Assembly: GCA_002104905.1 (NCBI GenBank)
Contig: MCFE01000058.1
Span: forward strand, 62,001 to 126,000
DNA from: Basidiobolus meristosporus CBS 931.73
Taxonomy: Eukaryota; Basidiobolomycota; Basidiobolomycetes; Basidiobolales; Basidiobolaceae
DNA: 64,000 nucleotides
Direction of reading: 5' to 3'
Both the position numbers and the translations under genes were made by a program. This document shows, piece by piece, positions 1-10,029 of this stretch (positions are counted from its first letter, which is position 1; each line of letters begins with the position of its first letter). The notes under the pieces are model-generated. The model saw nothing but the letters and a program-made list of their open reading frames with translations. It was not told the DNA's origin and searched no databases.

Positions 1-793
1 TTCTAAAAATGTAATAGAGGAAGCATGAAAGGACCAGAAGAACGAACAAAGTGCCTTTAACTCCATTTGCCTTAATGTCAAAGACATTTGTTAATTCAAT
101 GCTCAAGAGCAAAATGGCAAAGAGGGCCTGGAAGGCATTAGAATACACCTACCAGTCATGTTCAGCTGCTAAGAAAATATATATCTGAGACAAAAAATCT
201 CTACCACAAAGACGCAGCCAGGAGAAGAAACAAACAATCTAATTGACAGAATTACCCTGCTGGTGGATGAGATGGAATATGTGGGCATACCAACTACTGA
301 TGAGGATGTGACAGTACCATCCTGAATAGCCTGACAGACAGGTTTCAGGGCCCTGTATCAGCCCTAGAGTCCAGAACTGAAGATTTGACCCTATATTATG
401 TATATGGAAGGCTCCTGGATGAAGAATTCAGAAAGTCAAGCAGCAGTAAGAAGGAAGAAGAAAATGCTTTAATAAGCAATGATAACCAACAAAAGGGGTA
501 CCCAAGACCCTACAAAGGCAATAGCAAGCTGTTTTGCAACTACTGCAAAAGGAAAGGACACAAATCAGAATGGTGTCTTGAAAAGAGAGATAATCAGCAA
601 AAGAAGCCTGAATATGGAAATGCTGCAACAGCTGAAGATAGGCTATTCATATCTGCACAAAATGTGACCACAGACAAGGACTCTCAGACATGGTACATTA
701 ATTCTGGAGCATCTTAACACTTTCCACACCAAAAAGACCTTTTTACCCAATACCAAGAAATTCCAATTAAGAAGGTTTTCATGGGTGACAATA
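1..793 (+). mobile_element. Ty1/copia element A1, left (gag-protease) part
   Basis: This is the 5' coding part of a degenerate plus-strand copia element whose start lies before the window. Reading frames with stops match the gag of the A2 copy on the minus strand (15296-19971): the same phrases about two-thirds through gag, then a zinc knuckle, then the protease start. The homology stops abruptly at about 793, inside the protease, just after a GDNT motif. It resumes at 12355 with the next protease residues, so everything between is secondary insertion. The remaining pol (12355-15295) and the 3' LTR (20013-20360) complete A1. Confidence 0.85.
385..717 (+). pseudogene. Copia gag C-terminus with zinc knuckle and protease start (A1)
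   Basis: This 110-codon open frame is the nucleocapsid end of copia Gag. It carries a CX2CX4HX4C zinc knuckle (CNYCKRKGHKSEWC, about residues 51-64), which binds RNA during particle assembly in this family. It ends in WYINSGAS. The family motif is D-S-G-A, so the catalytic aspartate of the aspartic protease has become Asn here. A TAA stop follows directly, and the homologous protease continues for about 75 bases in another frame. The frame before base 385 is also gag but is broken by stops and indels. This copy could not mature its own proteins. Confidence 0.85.
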
Positions 794-1404
794 CCCTGTG
801 AGGAATAGTTTGGTCCTGCAGGTGGATCCAATCCAGATCAGCCATGAAGATCCTATTTAGAGACCATCATAATAGCAGCAGCTTGGAATTAGTGACCCTC
901 CTAACAATCTTATCACAAGATCATGACGGTGTTTTGCTAATTTTACAGCCAAATAAAGGGATAAAACTGGACAATATTTTATTGGTGCTGTAGCAATATT
1001 TGCATGGTATTGTTGTAGTCTTTCAGCGCTCTATAACTGTTTTAAGTAAATCAAGTCAGCCAGGACATCCAATTGCCTTATATGGCAAGAGACTTGACAG
1101 TATCTTGATGGCCTCACAGCAAGACTCTGATGGTATTATGTTGGCAGTATGAAGGCCTACCACTGGTTCTGTATAATGCTACCGTACCAATTTACTAAAT
1201 ATTATTTCCTTTTTCTACCTCCCATTGTGCAATTCATATATTCCACTGTAGAATTGCCTTTCTTTATTTGCTTACCCACTACTACCTTGGGTATTCCACA
1301 TATAGTTTGAATAAAAAAAACTATGCCCTCCTGGTTACTAACCTTTACAAACATGCACACCTGCCGCAATTAACATACTTCTATCACCTCAACTTTACAG
1401 CTTT
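794..1404. other. P1 subterminal non-coding region
   Basis: No gene is visible here. The whole stretch aligns base for base, with substitutions and small indels, with 61011-61640 in copy P2, and its later part with 48097-48300 in copy P4. It therefore belongs to the transposon. By position it would hold the 3' untranslated part of the minus-strand transposase and the sites bound at the transposon end, but no specific motif can be assigned. Confidence 0.65.
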
Positions 1405-3685
1405 TTAGTGCGATACTTGCAAAGCTGCCATATACCTTGTACTGCTGGTAACATAACATCTTGCAAACATATGCTTAGTTGTTGCCACTTCTGCCATAAA
1501 TACCTCCTGAATATCTGCAAAGAACTTCTTGGTATTTAGCCAATATGTTCCTTCTCCCTGCTGGATTCTAGTCCCCCTTATAGGTGCGCTCTGGCTTTTG
1601 TTTGTGTGAGTTCTGTATTGAATGGTGTAGAAGTTGGCTTGTGACCACAATAAATCCGGCATATCTTGGTGGAGTCTTCCTGATAAAAATTAGTTGCTTG
1701 TTGCACCCAGTCCAACTTTGCATTACTTAACTGCTTACCCCTGCATTGGGGCTGCTTAGCTTCTTAATGCCATAGGCATCGGTGTATTCATGTGCACATT
1801 TGTCCTCAGTATCTTCCAACTCTTTCTGGCTGTCCTCCATGTGCTAACTCATCACATCCATGACAGACTTGAAGGTATATTCTTGATGAGATTGGGATAT
1901 GGTAATGCCTGCACATTGACTTGTCTTCCTATCTCCCCACACATCCGCTCCATAGGAAACTCCCAAAAGGTGAAGCAAGGCCCAATATTCTCCACACACT
2001 GTGCAAGATAGAGTAGAGAATGGATACAGTAGCAGCAGAGATCTACATGTTCAGCTTTATGTTTGTAGTATAGCCATTCAAATCCTGTTACAAACTCCTC
2101 ACACAACAGCTGTAGATGCGTCAAGTTGGCATTGATGATCTGCTGTTGGATAAATATTCCTACAATGTCCACATATGACTCCCAATGCTTCCAATGTACT
2201 CTTGGTAGAAGTGGCTTCAGTACACCACTTGAATAAATACATATCTAGCTCATCCAGTCTTTGCTTTGTATTGTTGCATATGCATATGAATATTAATTGG
2301 AGCCCATGAGAAGTACTTAGGGTAACTGATACTATGTAACATCTTGTCAATTCTTTCAAATTTCTCCAGTATCTTGAAGGGCTCATTTAGCTTGAAATGC
2401 CCCATGTACTACTTGGTCATCAGTATAGGGATATTGCTGAAAAGCAAATGCATTGCTCCCAGTGGAAAGCTTTTGCTCCAACAAATACCTTCTATCTTAA
2501 GCATCTCCAGTTTCTGATTGATTCCATATTCTGGCCAATGGCTTATATGTTATCCTGCTGGAAAGCATACAAAACTCATCCAGCAATGAATACAGGTAGC
2601 TATCCAGGCTGGATAGTGATTTTGGCCCAGATACCAGTGAGACTACTATCAGATTATTGCTCTGATACCATAAGATGGGTGGTAGATTCAGATTGATGAG
2701 AATCAGGGCCAGCAGGATTTGCTGGTAGAGTACTTGTTTGATGAGAATCCATCAAGTGCTAAAGCAAAGGAATGGTCATACATACCTTCAAAGTAGCCCT
2801 TGCTTCTTAGCTGTTTGTAATATTTGCCATTAAATATATTGGATATGCTTACACTTGATTGATACTGAGTGTGGTACTGTATAGCTTTGCAATATTTGTT
2901 GGACTGCATCAGTTTCCTCAGATGGGGTATGACTGGAATATATCCAGAGTGTGAATGATGTTTTCCCTTAATGGTGGTGGATTCCTGAAATTTGGACATG
3001 TTGCAATGGTAGCATTTTTGGATGTGAATGCCATGCAACTGTTAACACATGCTGGAATCAGGACAGTCTCTGGATCATATGTTGCTAGCTGCATGACAGT
3101 TGTCAACTTTTACCATATACATGGTAAGTTGCATCCTGGTATGATTTTGGCAAGAAGTAGTAATAAATCCTCAAAGCCCCCATTACTGATATTAGTGGAA
3201 ACGCACCACTTCTCTAGACACAACATTACATCATTTGTCTGCAGATGGATTACTGGGCTCACTTGGCTCCATAAAGTATTCTTGGCATTTGTTTCAACAG
3301 GTGTTGTCTCATTACATATGGGGATTTGACTGGGCTCATATGTGGTACTGTTGTTAGGGGCGATAGGATCAAAATCCATCAGTGAGCCTTCTTTGTCAGA
3401 GCTATCCCTCTGCATGCCATATTCAGAAGGCTGAGGTGAGCCTAAAGGCTTCACAAACTCACCTGACTCAGTTTGCACAAGGTGACAAAGACGGCCAGGT
3501 GCTGATATAAAAGTATCAACTGGCCAGCAAGATAATGTTGGTACAATAGTCACCAATGAATGGTCAAATATGACTTGGGTGGCAAAACACTAGCTGTGAT
3601 CCTTGTAATACTTTCTATGCTGTCTGCATGCTTCATGGCTGAGAGGCTTGCCACAATAGCCACATGGTCTTTTTTCTCTTCTCAT
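1405..3685 (-). pseudogene. Tnp2-family transposase, broken (P1)
   Basis: Reading from 3685 on the minus strand, the first peptide has a zinc-finger-like motif (CGYCGKPLSHEACRQHRKYY) of the kind found at the N-terminus of fungal Tnp2 transposases. Around 2750, ALALDGF followed by CWP matches the Tnp2 core, and its Asp is a likely catalytic residue. Near 1935-1990, NIGPCFTFWEFPMERMCGEI matches the conserved block late in these transposases. The last recognisable frame ends at 1405. Several frameshifts and stops separate these blocks, so no full protein can be made. In this family the protein binds the transposon ends and catalyses cut-and-paste movement in the nucleus. Copies P4 (53320-55165) and P2 (62044-63066) preserve the same blocks. 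Confidence 0.8.
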
Positions 3686-3960
3686 ACGGCGTTGAGTCAA
3701 AGTAGTCTTGTCCATGGGGCAAACAGTTTGACCTTCGACAACATAATGCTATTACAACACTTTTTGGTCAACACTTATGTGAACTTAAGACAGTCTTGTA
3801 TTTGTGACACTGCACCTACATGAATGCAAGATTCAATGTGACCCACCATAGTAAGCATTATAAGTAAAGTTGTGGCACCACATACACATGTATATGTAAC
3901 ACTATTTCCCCTTTGGTTTGACTCACTTCCATACATATAGTGCCAAATAATAAAGCAAAG
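3686..3960. promoter_or_regulatory. Divergent spacer between P transposase and accessory gene
   Basis: The minus-strand transposase starts at about 3685 and the plus-strand accessory gene at about 3961, so this 275-base spacer should hold both promoters. Bases 3825-3960 are clearly conserved in copy P3 (reverse complement of 58952-59075), which supports a functional role while the family was active. I could not pick out a TATA box with confidence. Confidence 0.4.
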
Positions 3961-5109
3961 TTGTCTGGTTCTCAGCAAAACCCCACCACTGATGGCAACA
4001 GAAGAACAGTTGGAGAACAGCTTGCTTAGACATTCAGTGCAACAAGTGGGGCTACATCCAAAAAAGGCCCTGTGAACAGTGTGCCCATTGAAGGCAATAA
4101 TGTGGACCCCTCAGGCTCTCAGGCAAGTAGGCAATTGAGAACCTCTGCAGAGCTACAATCTGACCATTATACTCAGGCAGATGAGAATGTAGCAAATGCA
4201 GTACCCTCAGTTGAAGATCAGCAAGTGGCTATGATAACATCACCACCACCCATATTAGCAAGCATGTTTTCAGCACATACAAAAGCATTAATGATGCAAT
4301 TAGGTGCAGTGGCTGATAGGATAGATGCAATAGCCCATAGAAAGCAGGAAATAGTCCAGAAACAGGACAAGCGGATAATATGTGTAGAGCAATCAATATC
4401 CCAGGAACAGAAAGCAGTATCTTTGCTGCAAAGAACAAACTCAAGTAGCTCAATGTCACAGCCAAGAATTGAGCCATTTCTCAATGTAACAGCAGAGGAA
4501 CACCACACAGTCTATGAAGCACAACAACAGTGCCCAAAGATAGAGCCCACAGAACAACCTATCACAGCATGGGAGGGAGACAACGTGATGTTTATACTAA
4601 AGCCTAAAAATCAAAAGACATTAAAGATCCATGAAGCCATTGAGTGCAATAATGAAGAGTGGGCTAATATACAAGGGGCCGTCAGAAGTCTAGCATGCCA
4701 TCACCATGAGGCCAGCATACCATGGGACCATCAGGAACTCAAGGCCAAGCAGAATGCACTTGACTTTTTTCATGAGCATTATCCTGGACTCAAACAGGCA
4801 AAAAGATTTTGGGCCAGCATTGGTATACTAAGAAAGTATCTCAAGAATAGCAGAAACTATCAAAGGCAGAAGAGCAAGGGTGCCATGGCTAAAAGCCAGC
4901 AGCTTCCTCAAGAGCCCATTACAAGCAAGGCCAAAAGCTCTGGACAAGCATCAAAGAGACGTAAGGCAGCTAGAAGCGTGCTAATTTGGGACAAGCAGGC
5001 AGACATGGATGCACCAGCAAAAATTTATCAAGGAAAAAGCATAGTACCACTCAAAAAGCACCCAATCAAAGTAGCAGTGAAGGACCTGGCAGTGATAAAA
5101 ACCAGCCGC
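3961..5109 (+). pseudogene. P-element accessory gene, first part (unrecognised product)
   Basis: I do not recognise this protein. Copy P3 starts M-SGSQPNP; here the matching codon is TTG (ATG lost) at 3961, and a TAG follows at 4027. From there the frame is open for about 360 codons to 5124, the last few bases being LTR. In order it has a Ser/Gln-rich N-terminus, a heptad-like Gln/Lys-rich stretch likely to form a coiled coil (about 4260-4440), a block rich in Trp and aromatics (EWANIQGAVRSL to FWASIGILRKYLK, 4650-4850) and a basic stretch (SGQASKRRKAARS, 4930-4980) that could be a nuclear signal. Divergent pairing with the transposase suggests a DNA-binding or regulatory partner, but that is inference. 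The inverted H LTR cuts the frame at 5110. Confidence 0.6.
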
Positions 5110-6181
5110 TGTGGTGGTGTATAGGTCCAAGGGAGAGATACGTCCAACACTTCTCAAGTGTTTTGTGTGTGGGGTGTTCACTGGGTGCGATAACCTCTGG
5201 CAAAAGCTTGCTAGGAATACTTGGGTTCTGTCTCTAATCTAATGTGAAGGGGAATAAAGCCACAAGCTTGTCAAGGGAAAACTATTGAGCTACAATCCCC
5301 AACTTAGTTGGTGTCTAAACAAAAGTATGTGCTGGGTTCAGCATCCTTTGAGATGACAATGTACTAAAGCTTCCAAAGTCAAAACAACTGTAAACTCCAC
5401 AAGCAGGGACTTGATAAGAATGCAGCTGTGGTCAATAGTTACAAAGACAGAAAAGTATCTTTGCCTGTACAAGAACAAACTTGGGAAAGAATCAAAATAT
5501 AATAAAAGATACCTACTCTGAGTATTCCTCACAAGCAGTGCCTCCAAGGTCAGTTTGCTGTCAGCATGGTTTCCTGGGAGTGTCCTGTGGTCTGGGGTTG
5601 GAAGTTCAGGTAGCAGCAGGTAGCAGTGATCACACTAATCAACAAGTTGGTATATTAATAAAAGGGATGATAATTTATTGTTGAGTCATAGCCTCCCTTA
5701 TATACTTTTCTTACTGGCTAAGTGATTACTGATTATGGTGTTCCAGAAGGTTCCAGATATCAATAGAAATCTTAATGACATCAGAACAACCTAAGGATGT
5801 TCTAAGTAGGTGCTGGAAGGTTCTAAGAGACACAGCACATCCAACCAATCAGGAATCAGTATTCTGAAACCTGTGTAACATGGGGACACCATATATGGTA
5901 TGAAAATGGTAGGGATGGTAACATGGGTTTGATCATGTGTCACAGGTACTGGCGCGGGTACTTGCCTAATATAGAAGCACTTATAGCTAGTAATCTACAT
6001 AAAGTGAGGGGTAGCTTATGCAATAAGGTAAGCAGGTGTGATAGTCAACTGGCTTATGGGATAGTACTGATTGGGTAAGACAAATGGGATAAAACTAAAA
6101 TAAGTGTAGTAGAGATATAGGAGAGTAGAGAATAAGGGAATGAGCACATCTGTCAGTGGGTGTCACTGTCACCCCACTACA
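5110..6181 (-). mobile_element. Solo LTR of gypsy family H, inverted
   Basis: This 1072-base block is the reverse complement of the H 5' LTR at 6877-7950, from the end (CACCACCACA) to the start (TAGTGGGGTGACAG). It starts TG and ends CA and interrupts the accessory gene. The flanks are CCGC and CTGC, compatible with a 4-base target duplication in which one CpG has become TpG. No internal H sequence is present, so it is a solo LTR left by LTR-LTR recombination. Confidence 0.85.
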
Positions 6182-6876
6182 CTGCTTTTACAGGAGCTTG
6201 TCACAACTATGGTGACAGCTCAAAACAAGCTGAAAGGAAATGTCAGGTTGCCAGATGAGTGCCAGCAAGGGACAAGCAGGCCAAAACAGATGTGTCTGAG
6301 CAAAATTTATCTAGTAGAAAACGTAGTTCTTTACAAGAGGCGCTCAGACAAAGTAGCAGTGAAAGATCTGGCTGCAATAAAGGAAAAGGTAAAGGGAGAA
6401 ATGTCTACCCAAGCCTGAGACAGGGAGGCATGCAAAAAACTGCAGCTCTTGCCAATTAATGCTGCAAGCCAGGAACAGACTGAATCCCATCATAGCCAAG
6501 AAGAATTACCAACAAGAAAACAGCTGTTTTCACAAGAGTTGGAAGTGCAGCCAGTTGAGCTACACTCAAGCAAGGTAGATGAGTTTGCTGAAAAAGGCAA
6601 TTTATCTACCACAGCATCCACAGCCTCCACAGCCTCTGCAGCCTCCATTGATGACAGAGTGGATATCCCACTGACAGACAAGGCTACAATGTCAAGAGCT
6701 TAAAAGATTATTGCAATGCCTTCAGTGGAGCTTTGGAACATCAATAGGAATACCAAGAGGTTGCAGCACTTCTTCAAGAGCAGTGCTCAAGAAATTGCAC
6801 TGGAATATTGCAAGGATTTATTGCAAAGACTGGAAGATGAGGAGCTAGACTTTGCAGTGCCAGCTGAAGACCAGGA
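6182..6876 (+). pseudogene. P-element accessory gene, second part
   Basis: This continues the accessory gene past the solo LTR, in several frames. Bases 6271-6390 resemble 4990-5109 (both contain AAAGTAGCAGTGAA), so the gene carries an old internal duplication. A Ser/Arg/Lys-rich segment (NLSSRKRSSLQEALRQSSS) is followed by a Gln/Glu-rich block (QKLFSQELE-like), a short Thr-Ala-Ser repeat (6603-6650) and a C-terminal block beginning MPSVELWNIN (6719-6876). The last two blocks are conserved in P2 (63067-63505). It stops at CCAGGATGT, where P2 reads on into ATGGAAACC; the H element occupies that site here. Function unknown. Confidence 0.6.
6603..6650 (+). repeat. Short CCACAGCCT-type tandem repeat
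   Basis: Imperfect 9-base units (CCACAGCAT, CCACAGCCT, CCACAGCCT, CTGCAGCCT) encode a Thr-Ala-Ser run in the accessory gene. P2 at the same place has only a single unit, so the repeat expanded in P1. Confidence 0.6.
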
Positions 6877-7950
6877 TGTTATAGTGGGGTGACAGTGACA
6901 CCCACTGACAGATGTGCTCAATCCCATATTTTCTACTTCCCTATATCTCTACTACACTTATTTTAGTTTTATCCAATTTGTCTTACCTGATCAGTACTAT
7001 CCCGTAAGCCAGTTGACTATCACACCTGCTTACCTTAGTGCATAAGTTACCCCACACTTTATGTAAGATTACTAGCTTTAAGTGCTTCTATATTAGGCAG
7101 GTACCTGCTCCAGTACCCATGACACATGGTCAACCTGTGTTACCATCCCTACCATTCCCATACCATATATGGTATCCCTTTGTTACACAGGTTTCAGAAT
7201 ACTGATTCCTGATTGGTTGGATGTGCTGTGTCTCTTAAAATCTTCTGGCACCTACTGAGAACATTCTTAGGTCATTCTGATGTCATTAAGATTTCTACTG
7301 ATATCTGGAACCTTCCGGAACACCATAATCAGTAATCACTTAGCCAGTTAGAAAAGTATATAAGGGAGGCTATGACTCAACAATAAATCATCATCCCTTT
7401 TATTAATATACCAACTTGTTGATTAGTGTGATCACTGCTACCTGCTGCTACCTGAACTTCCAACCCCAGACCACAGGACACTCCCAGGAAACCATGCTGA
7501 CAGCAAACTGACCTTGGAGGCACTGCTTGTGAGGAATACTCAGAGTAGGTATCTTTTATTATATTTGATTCTTTCCCAAGTTTGTTCTTGTACAGGTAAA
7601 GATACTTTTCTGTCTTTATAACTATTGACCACAGCTGCATTCTTATCAAGTCCCTGCTGGTGGAGTTTACAGTTGTTTTGACTCCGGGAGCTTCAGTACA
7701 TTGTCATCTCAATGAATGCTGAACCCAGCACATACTTTTGTTAAGATGCAAACTAAGTTGAGGATTGCAGCTCAATAGTTTTCCCTTGACAAGCTTGTGG
7801 CTTTATTCCCTACCACATTAGATTAGAGACAGAACCCAAGTATTACAAGCAAGCTTTTGCCAGAGGTTATTGCACCCAGTGAACACCCCACACACAAAAC
7901 ACTTGAGAAGTGTTGGATGTATCTCTCCCTTGGACTTATACACCACCACA
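6877..7950 (+). repeat. 5' LTR of H
   Basis: It is about 1.07 kb and ends CACCACCACA. The exact first base is uncertain by about three bases: the host sequence continues to CCAGGATGT and the shared LTR sequence begins TATAGTGGGGTG. The inverted solo copy at 5110-6181 matches along its whole length, and a diverged partial copy lies at about 46930-47310. Confidence 0.8.
7357..7387 (+). promoter_or_regulatory. H LTR TATA box and poly(A) signal
   Basis: TATATAA at 7357-7363 is followed by AATAAA at 7382-7387. The spacing puts the poly(A) signal between the TATA box and the expected transcription start, the same layout as in families A, B and G here. Confidence 0.55.
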
Positions 7951-7953
7951 TAC

Positions 7954-7971
7954 TTGGCACCTAACGTGGGG
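7954..7971 (+). other. Putative primer-binding site of H
   Basis: TTGGCACCTAACGTGGGG begins three bases after the LTR end, the place where a tRNA 3' end primes minus-strand DNA synthesis. The TGG start fits the CCA of a tRNA. I cannot name the tRNA. Confidence 0.5.
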
Positions 7972-8090
7972 GGTTCATACAAGCTCCCTAGGGCCCAATA
8001 AGATTTACCTGAAGATTTGAGCTGTTATCCACTTATTGAAAAGAGACTACCAATATTATCAAGATTACAACACCAACCTACCTGGCCAAA

Positions 8091-9435
8091 ATGAACTCTG
8101 TGCCATTACCACTCTCACATGGAGCCCCACAGTTTGATGGAAAGAATGTGGAAGGCTTCATATTCAAATGGGAGAAGCTCTGCAAGATGTTCAGCTTATC
8201 TGAACAAGAAATGGCTGAAGACTTCCCCTACTACTGCACCAATGATAGTACCACTAAGCATCTCAGACAGGAGACATTCTCACTGACTGGGCCTTTATGA
8301 AGATCTACCTACAGACCAAGTATGGTAGCCCCAGATATACTATGGAATTGAAGACCTCAGACACTTTGGAAGGACTGGGATTTCCAAGCTACCACTTGAA
8401 GAGTTCATTCAACAATATGAAGATATGGCCTAGCCACTCCTAGAGTCCCAGGCTATAACTGAGTTTAGCATGACACTTTACCTTGCACAAGGGCTTCCCC
8501 AGGACTTGGCAAGGAAAGTTGACTTACATGCAGCCAAGGATGACAAGTCAAGCATTCCTTGCTTTGCAGAGATGAAATGTGTTCTTCTAGAAGCAAAGTA
8601 AACTTCCACCTTTATGTGACTCCTGACATCTAATCTGCCAGACCAGTCAACCAAGGTGCCAAGGAGTGCTGTTGCTGACAATCAGACCTACACTACCAAC
8701 AGAATTGACCAACTTGCTGAGCAGCTACAAAAGCTAGCCCTCAAGATTAATGGCTCAGTTGAGGTAGCTACTGAGGGCCAAAGACCTTTGCCCAGACACT
8801 GCATCTGGTGTGACTCTACTCAACATGCCAGACAAGAATGCTCAGAGCTTAGTCAGCTACTCAGAGAAGGAGCAGTGCAGTTTGATGCTGATGGAATGCT
8901 TGCTGACAAGGAAGGAAGAAGGATTCCTACTAATTTTCAAAGAGGAGGGATGAGAGCCCTTTTCCAGAAATCTGACTCAGTAACCAGAAAGATTACTGTT
9001 GATGCCCCTATTGGAACTCATACAGTGCATCCAAGCAGCCCTGACAACAGACAATACAAAGTTGATGCCTTTGCTACCAAAAGACACCTCCCTGAAGAAC
9101 CTGCCAAACCCATCCTTAGAAGTCTACAATTTGAAGAACCTGAGGTTGTTGTTAACAAGAGGCCTAGTATGCTGCCCACCCAAGATCCATTGCCTCACTT
9201 TCAGATGACCTCAAAGATAGCAAGATACTCAAGCCCTCAACTGATTACTGAGAAGCTGCTGAAGCTGAACCTCCCATTGTTGGTTGGAGAAATCATGAGT
9301 GTATCACCATCTGTTAGGAAGACCATTGATGAGCAGCTAAGAACAAGACAACAAGCCATTGAACATATGGATACCCATATAATTCAGACAAACCATGAAG
9401 ACCACCAAAAGGATGACAACACTACTGAATATTAG
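8091..9435 (+). pseudogene. Gypsy H gag, broken
   Basis: The ATG at 8091 opens a frame (MNSVPLPLSHGAPQFDGKN) typical of retrotransposon capsid, which stops after 69 codons. The next 350 bases are capsid-like in shifting frames. From 8656 a 259-codon frame carries a zinc knuckle (CIWCDSTQHARQEC, CX2CX4HX4C) and then a low-conservation linker to 9435. Together these are the capsid and nucleocapsid parts of Gag. They form the particle that carries the element RNA. At least one frameshift and several stops inactivate it. Confidence 0.75.
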
Positions 9436-9981
9436 ACCTTTTACTCAGTTGCAACTGCTGTGGGGAAAGGGTATATATATGATGACCCTGTTAACTGCCA
9501 TATTGACAGTGGCTCAGAGACTTGTGTTATGCCGCTAGACTTCTGAAAGTGACTCAGAAGCAAGGAGCTACTGCCTGTTGATAGAGATATTGGATGGAAC
9601 ATGACTGATGCAAACTCATTATCCAGTCCACTCTATGGTGTAGTGCACAAGTTTCCTATTGAGGTACAAGGAATCAGGGTCTGGCTTCCCCTCTTCATCT
9701 GCCAGAAGGCAAACTTTGACCTTCTGCTAGGTAGACCATGGGAAACCAGTACCAAGGCTACAACTACCAACTATTCCAATGGGTCAGTATGGTACACCAT
9801 ACAAGGATCCAACCCAGGGCTACAGTTGACCTTCTGTGGTTTAACACACAACAATAAGAGGACACATACTGCTTGCCAGAAGACACATCTTATTATAGAA
9901 GAAGACAAGGAGTCTGACAATATGCACCCCAACATTTTGAGCTGCTCATTAGGTATACAGGAGCGGAGAGCCATGGTTTGA
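9436..9981 (+). pseudogene. Gypsy H aspartic protease, broken
   Basis: Directly after the gag stop the same region encodes NCHIDSGSETCVMP (about 9496-9537). Its D-S-G-S fits the catalytic loop of retropepsins. A TGA follows soon after, and a 126-codon frame (9601-9981) continues with FDLLLGRPWE, the second conserved region of gypsy proteases. The protease would cut Gag-Pol. The catalytic Asp is retained here, unlike in most copies in this window, but the frame is broken. Confidence 0.72.
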
Positions 9982-10029
9982 ACAGAATACAAGATGGTAA
10001 AACAGAAGATTAGACCATCACTTACACCT

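Larger units (their letters stand above)
794..6876. mobile_element. Tnp2-type (CACTA/Plavaka-like) DNA transposon P1
   Basis: The left boundary is set by two facts. The copia A1 reading frame stops here, and the sequence from CCCTGTGAGGAATAG onward aligns with the left end of a second copy, P2, at 61011 (CCCTATGCAAAATAATTTGG), which also interrupts a copia frame. Inside are a minus-strand transposase (1405-3685), a short divergent spacer and a plus-strand accessory gene (3961-6876). A solo LTR of family H splits the accessory gene, and a full H element begins at about 6877. Comparison with P2 (63450-63475) shows the H insertion point as an empty site. The right end of P1 was not found, so its terminal inverted repeats cannot be confirmed. 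Assignment to the Tnp2 superfamily is firm; the Plavaka subgroup is inference. Confidence 0.72.

Noticed and set aside
4072-4074. Start of the accessory gene at 4072
   Set aside because: The codon is GTG. Copy P3 shows the coding sequence begins about 37 codons earlier, at the position of 3961.
5481-5684. 67-codon frame shared by 5481-5684 and 7649-7377
   Set aside because: It lies inside the H LTRs in both places, so it repeats because the LTR does. It would be antisense to the LTR transcript and has no homologue.
6490-6681. 63-codon minus-strand frame
   Set aside because: Opposite the conserved accessory-gene frame, which is supported by P2.
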